This document shows positions 1-5,229 of a stretch of 5,229 bases of DNA, in pieces (position 1 is the first letter of the stretch; every line of letters starts with the position of its first letter). The stretch covers positions 1 through 5,229 of the forward strand of contig CAZAXY010000186.1 in assembly GCA_964489125.1 (NCBI GenBank). The letters run 5' to 3'. This DNA is from GYS-P2D sp964489125. GTDB lineage: Bacteria > Bacteroidota > Bacteroidia > Chitinophagales > Saprospiraceae. The notes beneath the pieces are model-generated. The model did not search any database and was not told where the DNA came from. It worked only from the letters and a program-made list of their open reading frames with translations. Both the position numbers and the translations under genes were made by a program.

Positions 1-1175
1 CCTGATATCGTCCAGTTAGGCCCATCTGGGTCCGTTAGAGTAGTTATTGCATCCGCCGCCTCACAGTACACAAGACCATCTAAGCCGAGGAGTATATCGG
101 ATTGAACCATCTGCTCGCTCCATCCTATGAGGGTAGCATCAAGTGAATCTAAAGATAATCCGGAATCGTCGAGCATAGATGACATATTGGCTACATTACT
201 GATATCCCAATCTCCGATGGATTGATTGAAGGCTGAAGCAGAAGCGAATATGTTGGACATATTTGTAACATTACTGACATCCCAATCTCCGATGGGTTGA
301 TTGAATTCTCTTGCATTGCGGAACATTCGTTCCATATCGGTCACATTGCTGACATCCCAATCTCCGATGGGTTGATTGAATACACTTGCCCGATCGAACA
401 TTTGTTCCATATCGGTCACATTACTGACATCCCAATCTCCGATGGGTTGATTAAAAACAGTTGTACTTTGTAACATAGAGCCCATATCGGTCACATTGCC
501 AACGTCCCAATCTCCGATGGGTTGGTTAAATGCGATTGCTCCATTGAACATAGCGCCCATATCGGTCACATTGCTAACGTCCCAATCTCCGATGGGTTGG
601 TTGAAGCCAAATGATAAAAAGAACATTCCTGCCATACTGGTCACATTGCTGACATCCCAATCTCCAATAGCCCCGTTAAAAACAGTGCATCTTGCAAAGC
701 AACTGGTCATATCTAAAACACCAGTAAGATCAGGTATATCAGTAGCGTCTGAATTCAGATTACTACATCTACTAAAAGCGCCTCTAAATGACTCCCAAGC
801 GATCTCACCCCAAGCGTCTATATTGATAATCTTCTCTCGATCACTAGTACTATTAAAGCGTATCGCAGGAAAGTTTCCTCGTATGGCAACCGTGACGGTA
901 TCAATCTCGCCATAGTCGTGCGTGATAGTTCCTGTTACTCCTGTATCATCAGCGGTAAAGGTGACGCCATCATAATCCCAATCAACCTCGTAGTTATAGG
1001 TCAAAGAAGGATTAGTAGGAATGATAATCTCAGTATCGCCAGAATTGCCAGGATTATCAGTGACCCATGTCGTGACGAATGGGGCTTGTTGGGCAGTTAT
1101 GTTTCCTGCTATTAATAGTAAGGCAACTGTCCAGATAAATGTACTGGAGGTATATGTGGTGTAGTATTTATTCAT
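1..1175 (-). CDS. Secreted DUF285/BspA-type repeat protein, N-terminal part (cut by window edge)
   Basis: The frame is open for 391 codons from the ATG at 1175 and has no stop before the left edge, so the C-terminus is missing. Residues 1-28 look like a signal peptide: a hydrophobic stretch (TFIWTVALLLIAG) ending in ITA before QQAPF. Residues 31-107 form a beta-rich, PKD-like region (PFVTTWVTDNPGNSGD, then YNYEVDWDYDG and ITHDYG). A half-repeat (GVLDMTSCFARC) precedes seven 25-residue units at about 166-340, each built around GDWDVSNVTDM; this is the DUF285 (BspA-like surface protein) signature. The stretch ending in IGW and the GLVYC...NWTIS segment near residues 345-390 resemble the usual end of a DUF285 block. 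Such proteins are exported or surface-exposed in Bacteroidota, often with adhesin-like roles; the ligand is unknown. A sorting domain may lie beyond the edge. The gene starts 10 bp after the small LuxR-type gene, so the two are probably co-transcribed. No Shine-Dalgarno sequence is seen. Confidence 0.9.
   Translation of the reverse strand, partial: MNKYYTTYTSSTFIWTVALLLIAGNITAQQAPFVTTWVTDNPGNSGDTEIIIPTNPSLTYNYEVDWDYDGVTFTADDTGVTGTITHDYGEIDTVTVAIRGNFPAIRFNSTSDREKIINIDAWGEIAWESFRGAFSRCSNLNSDATDIPDLTGVLDMTSCFARCTVFNGAIGDWDVSNVTSMAGMFFLSFGFNQPIGDWDVSNVTDMGAMFNGAIAFNQPIGDWDVGNVTDMGSMLQSTTVFNQPIGDWDVSNVTDMEQMFDRASVFNQPIGDWDVSNVTDMERMFRNAREFNQPIGDWDVSNVTNMSNIFASASAFNQSIGDWDISNVANMSSMLDDSGLSLDSLDATLIGWSEQMVQSDILLGLDGLVYCEAADAITTLTDPDGPNWTIS
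156..680 (-). repeat. Seven tandem 75-bp coding repeats (DUF285 units)
   Basis: The landmark cccaatctcc (cccaatctccgatgg in most copies) recurs at 206, 281, 356, 431, 506, 581 and 656, exactly 75 bp apart. In the coding direction each unit begins FNQPIGDWDVSNVTDM (first unit FNGA, last unit FNQS with DWDIS). The first 16 residues are nearly constant and the last nine vary widely, for example GAMFNGAIA, EQMFDRASV and ERMFRNARE. The constant part is also nearly identical at DNA level in the central copies, which suggests recent duplication or homogenisation. Degenerate half-units flank the array on both sides. Confidence 0.95.
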
Positions 1176-1185
1176 TGTAATATGA

Positions 1186-1404
1186 TTATAGATTAGCGAT
1201 AGAGTTATGTGATGTGAGTATCCCCGTCTCAAATCCTCGTCGTACAAGTTGAGCGACGTTAGCGGCCTGCATTTTTGATTTTAGGCTTTTGAGATGGTCA
1301 TTGACGGTATAATGACTTAGATAGATCTGGTGAGCAATTTGCTTAGAGCTGAGCCCATTCGAGGCCAGTTTGAGCACCTCTCTTTCTCTAGGAGTGATAG
1401 ACAT
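1186..1404 (-). CDS. Small stand-alone LuxR/GerE-type helix-turn-helix regulator
   Basis: This 72-residue protein is essentially only the DNA-binding domain found at the C-terminus of LuxR/NarL/FixJ regulators. The hallmark ITPREREVLKLASNGLSSKQ (residues 3-22) is followed by IAHQIYLSHYTVNDHLKSLK, in which SHYTVNDHLKSL is the recognition-helix region. The tail after about residue 60 (GILTSHNSIANL) is not conserved. No receiver, autoinducer-binding or PAS domain is encoded upstream, and the frame meets a stop at 1438-1440, so the ATG at 1404 is the first available start. It lies 10 bp upstream of the DUF285 gene in the same direction and is probably its operon partner and regulator. It could act alone, as a dimer, or with a partner receiver protein. 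A remnant of a longer regulator is possible, but the HTH is complete. No Shine-Dalgarno sequence is visible. Confidence 0.85.
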   Translation of the reverse strand: MSITPREREVLKLASNGLSSKQIAHQIYLSHYTVNDHLKSLKSKMQAANVAQLVRRGFETGILTSHNSIANL

Positions 1405-1446
1405 AACTGATTTATTAATTGTGTTAGGTGAATAATTCTACTAGCA

Positions 1447-1454
1447 CAATAATA
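1447..1454 (-). promoter_or_regulatory. Possible Bacteroidota-type -7 element for the HTH/DUF285 operon
   Basis: On the minus strand this reads TATTATTG, one mismatch from the Bacteroidota -7 consensus TAnnTTTG. It lies 42 bp upstream of the HTH start codon. No good -33 TTTG box is found at the usual distance, which would fit an activator-dependent promoter. The motif array begins about 28 bp further upstream. An eight-base match to a loose consensus can occur by chance. Confidence 0.3.
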
Positions 1455-1482
1455 GAGCGAAGGCATCTCTAATTTCAGCAGT

Positions 1483-1537
1483 TGTCAACACGTGGACGAG
1501 TGGTGTCAATAAGTGGTCATAATATGCCTAAAAGTGG
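1483..1537 (-). promoter_or_regulatory. Three 13-bp direct repeats at 21-bp period, probable operator array
   Basis: On the plus strand the copies are TGTCAACACGTGG (1483-1495), TGTCAATAAGTGG (1504-1516) and TGCCTAAAAGTGG (1525-1537). Starts are exactly 21 bp apart, about two helical turns, so all copies present the same DNA face. The eight spacer bases between them are not conserved. Toward the HTH gene the motif reads CCACTTATTGACA. The array lies 79-133 bp upstream of that gene's start and about 28 bp upstream of a possible -7 element, a normal place for an activator. LytTR regulators are known to bind pairs of direct repeats about two turns apart, so the LytTR protein encoded next door is the favoured binder. 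The small LuxR-type protein is the alternative. The repeats are seen directly; the binder is inferred. Confidence 0.7.
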
Positions 1538-1565
1538 CAAGGGACACAGGTTGTAATGGATGGAT

Positions 1566-1594
1566 TAATAAAGAAAAGGCTCGGCTTCTTATTA
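1566..1594. repeat. Imperfect AT-rich inverted repeat
   Basis: TAATAAAGAA (1566-1575) pairs with TTCTTATTA (1586-1594) over nine base pairs with one bulged A, around the loop AAGGCTCGGC. It lies in the middle of the divergent intergenic region, 29 bp beyond the motif array. The stem is weak and is not followed by a clean T-run, so I do not call it a terminator. Confidence 0.35.
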
Positions 1595-1906
1595 CTGTAC
1601 ATCGGAGATCGCTAATCGCATAATAAAACTGCCAATACTGTTGCGAATATTTGCGTTAAAAATATGATTATCAATCTCTTATGATCAAATTAAAATAGTA
1701 CGCAGCGAGATTACAATGATGAGGTAATTGAGTGCAAAATCTGGATACTATTAGTCAATTAATGATCAATTGTCGTTTAGATTAGGCAGATAGACATTGG
1801 CTCATAGTGTTAGAAGAATTTAAGTAGTAGTTTTATGTGGAATAGATCAAGAGTCGTCTCTACAACTTAGCTAAGAATTGATGCATATCACAATCAATAA
1901 TTTCTG

Positions 1907-2659
1907 ATGAGTCAAGTGAATTTCGCGCTGAAAATACTGATCGTAGAAGATGATTTTTCGTTTGCTCTGGATCTACAGATGCTAGTCGAAAAATTAGGAT
2001 ACCATGTACAGGCTGTAGTTGATAGTGCCGAGAAAGCAAGAGAACTGATTCAGCGAAAAGCGCCAGATGCGATTCTGATGGATATAGACCTTAAAGGTGA
2101 AATGACAGGTCTGGAGCTCGCTGAGCTAATACAGCGAAAGAATATCCCGACACTTTTTATCACCTCTTATAAAGATACTGAAACCTACGAGCGGGCTAAG
2201 GGTCTGAGAATGATAGGATTCTTAGTGAAGCCTCTTAATGACCTCACTTTGATAAGTGCTATTGAGGCATGTCTGAAGGATGTACCACGATCTTCTGATG
2301 ACAAGAACTTGAACCTTCTGAATGAATCTCTACTAATAAGAAAAGGGAAATTGTTCTACAAAGTCGATCTGAAGGATATTTATTGTATTCAATCCGATCG
2401 AGAGTATGTAATTATTTATACCTCTGATAGCAAGTTTATTATGAGAGACTCTCTCAAGAACCTTTTGAGTATGTTAGAAGGGTTTTCGTTCTTTAAGAGC
2501 CATCAGAGTTACATTATCAACCTGAATTATCTGAATAGTATAAATATAGAGGATAGTATCGCTATCCTGACTAATGGACAAAATATACCAATCAGTCGCC
2601 GCAATAGAAAACTGATAGAAAAACATTGGTCAAGTTCGATTAGCGCCAATAATTCTTAG
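1907..2659 (+). CDS. LytTR-family response regulator (REC-LytTR)
   Basis: This 250-residue protein has a receiver domain at about residues 8-124. The acidic pair is E14/D15 in LIVEDD, the phosphoacceptor is D59 (AILMDIDL), the switch residues are T86 (LFITS) and F105, and the conserved lysine is K108 in FLVKPL. A LytTR DNA-binding domain spans about 140-243, with YCIQSDREYVIIYT, the FKSHQSYIINL core (H199) and IPISRRNRKLIEKHW. The usual HRSY appears here as HQSY, a tolerable variation. All receiver residues needed for phosphorylation are present. The protein should act in the cytoplasm as a phosphorylation-controlled transcription factor. An in-frame TAA at 1898-1900 makes the ATG at 1907 the earliest start. 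There is no Shine-Dalgarno sequence. The cognate kinase starts 20 bp after the stop, so the two form an operon. Divergent placement from the HTH/DUF285 pair suggests that pair as a target. Confidence 0.95.
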   Translation: MSQVNFALKILIVEDDFSFALDLQMLVEKLGYHVQAVVDSAEKARELIQRKAPDAILMDIDLKGEMTGLELAELIQRKNIPTLFITSYKDTETYERAKGLRMIGFLVKPLNDLTLISAIEACLKDVPRSSDDKNLNLLNESLLIRKGKLFYKVDLKDIYCIQSDREYVIIYTSDSKFIMRDSLKNLLSMLEGFSFFKSHQSYIINLNYLNSINIEDSIAILTNGQNIPISRRNRKLIEKHWSSSISANNS

Positions 2660-2679
2660 AACCTAAAATTTCCATTTAT

Positions 2680-5019
2680 ATGAAAAAATGGTTTTGGCTT
2701 TCAGCATTAAGCGTAATAGTGAGTACAGCGTGGGCTGCGAACCTAGACAGCTTGACCCAGGAGTTAGAGCTTTCGATAGATCCCGTAGAACAATTGGATA
2801 TACTCAGATTACTCGTGTTAAACACAGAAGACGGCTCTGATTTAGAGTTATACTTTAAGTTTAGATCTCAGCTTGAGGAGAAGGCCATACTGCATGATGA
2901 TGCTTATAGCCTGGCATTCACCTATGAGTCTTACGCTATTTATCATTATGGGCAGAATGCATTAGATTCTGCAGCCTTCTATTTCAGAAAAGCGGCAGAC
3001 ACTTATGGTGGTATTGGGAAAAAGATTGCCTCTTATGATAACTTATGTAAAGTAGGAGTGATGAATTGTGATATTGGGAACTTTACAGAAGCAAAAGAAA
3101 TATTTAAAATTGTAATTGATAGTACGACACATGATTCATTGATTTATCAACACGCTCGTGCTCATAACAATATGGGGGCATTGTTTTACCAACAGAGTTT
3201 AATTGACTCGGCGGAGAGCTATTTTATAAAATCTAAGTTTTTTTTTGAACAAGTAAGTCAACCTACAGCAGTAACCCCACCGATGAATAATTTGGCCGAA
3301 ATTTATGCGAAGCGCGGAGATTATGATGATGCTATAGACATGGCTAAAAGAGTCCTTCAGATAAGATTGGATCACGGCAATTCTTACGATCATTTAACAT
3401 CTTACAGTGCTATATCACAGATTTACAAAGATTCGTACGACTTAAATCAAGCATTAGATTATGGTCTTAAAGGGTATGAACTTGCCGAGAAAATCACAAA
3501 TAGAAACTTAAAAGGCGATGTCCTGAAAAATATCGCCCAGATCTACCTTCTTAATACGGACTATGCTAGTGCCCTAAGATTTATAAATGAAGCCATAGAA
3601 ACAAATGGCGACGAAAGATTGCTGGGTATTTATGAGTTCTCCAACACTAAAGCTGAGATACAGATTCAAATGAATGATATGTCAGGGGCTATCCATACCA
3701 TTGAAAATGCAATTCAGATAACCTCTGAGAATAGTGATCAATCAAACCTTACTGATGGGTTATACTTGACCTTGGCAGATGTTCATTACATTAATGGGGA
3801 GTACAGCAACGCCGAAGTGGCAATTCAAAGATTCAAGAATAAAACGCCTACAGCTAAGAGTGATCAGGATAAATTAAATTTCCTCAAGGCTAAGTTGAGT
3901 TTTAATAAACTAGATTACAAAACCACGATAAGTCATGGGTTGAAGAGTATTGAAAATTACGAGTATCAAAGAGAGTATGATAGCGCGAGTGCTCTTGCCA
4001 AAATCTTGTCAAGGAGTTATGAAGCCTTGGGACAGTTTAAAGAATCACTAAAATACGGTCGTAAGTATGAAGCATTTACGGATAGCTTAAATATAGCTGA
4101 TAACATCCGACTCCTGACCCAAAAGACTAAGGACTTTGAGTTTGAGTTAGAGAAGAAGAATATAGCTGTCCAACAAGCCAAAGAAGAAGCGCTCTTAAAA
4201 ACGCAAAATGAGCGTTCAAAAGTCATCGCTGTCGCAGTAGGATTAATAGCGGCTATTAGCTTGATATCACTATTTTATGTTCGAAAGAAGAATAGAAGCA
4301 TAAGCAAACAGAAATTACAACTCGAGAATCTTAATTCTATCAAAGATCAAATTTTTGCCATCATAGGCCATGACCTTAGAAAACCGGCCATCGCCTTTAA
4401 TGGACTCTCAAAAAAAGTCAGTTACCTATTACAAAAACGTGATTTTGAGGGTTTAAATAAACTCGGAGCACAGATTGAATTTAATGGTTATGGACTGCAA
4501 AAAAATATTGATAATCTTCTCAATTGGGCCTTGACTCAAAAATCGGTGGTGCCTTATGATCCAGAGATCGTGTCTCTGAAAGAACTGTCCGATGATCTAA
4601 TAGGGACAGTCTCGTCTAGATTGGATTCAAAGAATATTTCTTTCACTAATAAGATGAGGGCGGATCAAGAAGTGTGGAGTGACAAAAATGCTTTGTATAC
4701 CGTGTTATTAAATCTAATCGATAATGCGATAAAATTCACTCATGATGGAGGTGAAATAATATTGACCGCTGAAGACACGCAAAATCAGCTAAAAATAACG
4801 GTCAAAGATTCTGGTAAAGGAATGAGCCAGGAGACCATGCAAAACCTGTTCCTCTTATCAAAGGATAAATCGAAAAAAGGTACTCATGGAGAGAGAGGTA
4901 CAGGACTTGGTCTTCATATAGCTCTTGAGCTTGTGAAACTCAATAAAGGAATCATAAATGTCAGTAGCCAGATAGGAAAAGGAAGCACTTTTGACATAAT
5001 TCTACCATCGGTTGCTTGA
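2680..5019 (+). CDS. TPR-containing membrane sensor histidine kinase
   Basis: This 779-residue kinase is the probable partner of the LytTR regulator encoded 20 bp upstream. Residues 1-19 are a signal peptide (MKKWFWLSALSVIVSTAWA). About ten TPR-like helical pairs fill residues 77-470, with typical patterns such as NLAEIYAKRGDYDDAI and NIAQIYLLNTDYASAL. A coiled coil (475-513) leads to one membrane helix (about 514-534, AVAVGLIAAISLISLFYV) followed by positive residues (RKKNR), which puts the TPRs in the periplasm and the kinase in the cytoplasm. The HisKA H-box is at 559-569 (FAIIGHDLRKP, phosphorylated H564). The ATPase domain (about 665-779) has the N-box NLIDNAIKF (N678, N682), G1 DSGKGM (710-715) and G2 GERGTGLGL (737-745). 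All catalytic motifs look intact. No HAMP or PAS domain is seen. The ligand is unknown; the TPRs may bind a protein or peptide. A run of nine T at 3238-3246 lies inside the TPR region. Confidence 0.95.
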   Translation: MKKWFWLSALSVIVSTAWAANLDSLTQELELSIDPVEQLDILRLLVLNTEDGSDLELYFKFRSQLEEKAILHDDAYSLAFTYESYAIYHYGQNALDSAAFYFRKAADTYGGIGKKIASYDNLCKVGVMNCDIGNFTEAKEIFKIVIDSTTHDSLIYQHARAHNNMGALFYQQSLIDSAESYFIKSKFFFEQVSQPTAVTPPMNNLAEIYAKRGDYDDAIDMAKRVLQIRLDHGNSYDHLTSYSAISQIYKDSYDLNQALDYGLKGYELAEKITNRNLKGDVLKNIAQIYLLNTDYASALRFINEAIETNGDERLLGIYEFSNTKAEIQIQMNDMSGAIHTIENAIQITSENSDQSNLTDGLYLTLADVHYINGEYSNAEVAIQRFKNKTPTAKSDQDKLNFLKAKLSFNKLDYKTTISHGLKSIENYEYQREYDSASALAKILSRSYEALGQFKESLKYGRKYEAFTDSLNIADNIRLLTQKTKDFEFELEKKNIAVQQAKEEALLKTQNERSKVIAVAVGLIAAISLISLFYVRKKNRSISKQKLQLENLNSIKDQIFAIIGHDLRKPAIAFNGLSKKVSYLLQKRDFEGLNKLGAQIEFNGYGLQKNIDNLLNWALTQKSVVPYDPEIVSLKELSDDLIGTVSSRLDSKNISFTNKMRADQEVWSDKNALYTVLLNLIDNAIKFTHDGGEIILTAEDTQNQLKITVKDSGKGMSQETMQNLFLLSKDKSKKGTHGERGTGLGLHIALELVKLNKGIINVSSQIGKGSTFDIILPSVA

Positions 5020-5101
5020 TGACCTGTATGCATAACTATAGACAATATGCCTCTACTAAAAACTTCGTGTATAAAACTTGTTGTGTCAAGAATGCATCAA
5101 C

Positions 5102-5229
5102 TTATTTCTTCATCAGTCCAATCATGGCTTCGCTATTCACTTTAATTGCAGTCTTAAGAGACTTGTCAATATCTGGATAGTAGAATGGTGAGTGAAGACC
5201 TGGGAGATTCTCCATGTTTAGTCGCTCAT
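5102..5229 (-). CDS. C-terminal end of an unidentified protein, perhaps an M20-type metallohydrolase
   Basis: An open minus-strand frame enters from the right edge and gives 41 residues before TAA at 5102-5104. It contains ENLPGLHSPFYYPDID and ends EAMIGLMKK. The pattern of a histidine in a LHSPFYYPD-like turn followed by a terminal helix resembles the C-terminus of M20-family amidohydrolases/peptidases, in which a late histidine helps bind the metal. This is a family impression from a short tail, so the function is tentative. The gene converges on the sensor kinase with an 82-bp gap in which I find no strong terminator hairpin. It probably belongs to a separate transcription unit. Confidence 0.6.
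   Translation of the reverse strand, partial: ERLNMENLPGLHSPFYYPDIDKSLKTAIKVNSEAMIGLMKK

Larger units (their letters stand above)
1405..1906. other. Divergent intergenic region with regulatory repeats
   Basis: These 502 bp separate the minus-strand HTH/DUF285 pair from the plus-strand two-component pair. I see no convincing coding frame or RNA gene here. The side near the HTH gene holds the 21-bp-phased motif array (1483-1537) and a possible -7 element (1447-1454). The middle holds an imperfect AT-rich inverted repeat (1566-1594). Nearer the response regulator are weaker, motif-like sequences at 1732-1744 and 1753-1765. Both divergent promoters must lie in this stretch. Confidence 0.8.

Noticed and set aside
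156..680. CRISPR-like array because of regularly spaced repeats
   Set aside because: The period is exactly 75 bp, units stay in one reading frame and encode DUF285 motifs, and the variable parts are coding, not spacers.
496..915. Plus-strand open frame with its own 25-residue repeats (TSQSPMGWL)
   Set aside because: It is the antisense of the DUF285 repeat array; the repetition comes from the 75-bp period of the real minus-strand gene.
918..1115. Plus-strand open frame of 65 codons
   Set aside because: It is antisense to the PKD-like region and signal peptide of the secreted protein and has no recognisable domain.
1828..1835. TAGTTTTA as a -7 element for the response regulator gene
   Set aside because: It is one mismatch from TAnnTTTG, but the nearest TTG (1797-1799) is 28 bp away, too far for a -33 box, so it cannot be told from chance.
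3199..3393. Minus-strand open frame of 64 codons
   Set aside because: It lies wholly inside the kinase TPR coding region, which is an unambiguous gene, and has no domain features.
4017..4226. Minus-strand open frame of 69 codons
   Set aside because: It is a shadow of the coiled-coil region of the kinase gene.
5020..5101. CTTG/CAAG hairpin and two ATGCAT palindromes in the convergent gap as a terminator
   Set aside because: The stem is only four base pairs and no T-run follows. ATGCAT also occurs at 1881 and is expected about this often in AT-rich DNA.
5164..5176. TGTCAATATCTGG, 11 of 13 matches to the intergenic motif
   Set aside because: It is a single copy inside the right-hand coding sequence with no phased partner, so it is probably coincidental.

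Overview
The window most likely comes from a member of the Bacteroidota. The evidence is a moderately AT-rich sequence, start codons without Shine-Dalgarno sequences, a periplasmic TPR histidine kinase paired with a LytTR response regulator, and a secreted DUF285/BspA-type repeat protein with a PKD-like N-terminal region. The genus cannot be told from the sequence.

Layout. Positions 1-1175 (minus strand) hold the N-terminal 391 codons of a large secreted protein that runs off the left edge. Its body is seven exact-length 75-bp (25-residue) DUF285 repeats. Ten bases upstream of it, in the same transcription direction, is a 72-residue protein (1186-1404, minus) that is only a LuxR/GerE-type helix-turn-helix domain. 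A 502-bp divergent intergenic region (1405-1906) follows. It contains three tandem copies of a 13-bp motif at an exact 21-bp period (1483-1537), placed just upstream of the likely promoter of the minus-strand pair. On the plus strand come a REC-LytTR response regulator (1907-2659) and, 20 bp later, a 779-residue sensor kinase (2680-5019) with signal peptide, about ten TPRs, a coiled coil, one membrane helix, a HisKA domain and a HATPase domain. Converging on this pair from the right edge is the last 41 codons of another minus-strand gene (5102-5229), perhaps an M20-type metallohydrolase.

How it may work together (inference). The kinase senses something in the periplasm through its TPRs and phosphorylates the LytTR regulator. 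The regulator, or the small LuxR-type protein, binds the 21-bp-phased array and controls the divergent regulator/surface-protein operon. The 21-bp spacing is two helical turns, which suits direct-repeat binding by LytTR proteins. The window would then be a self-contained signal-to-surface-protein module. The link between array and regulator rests on position and spacing only.
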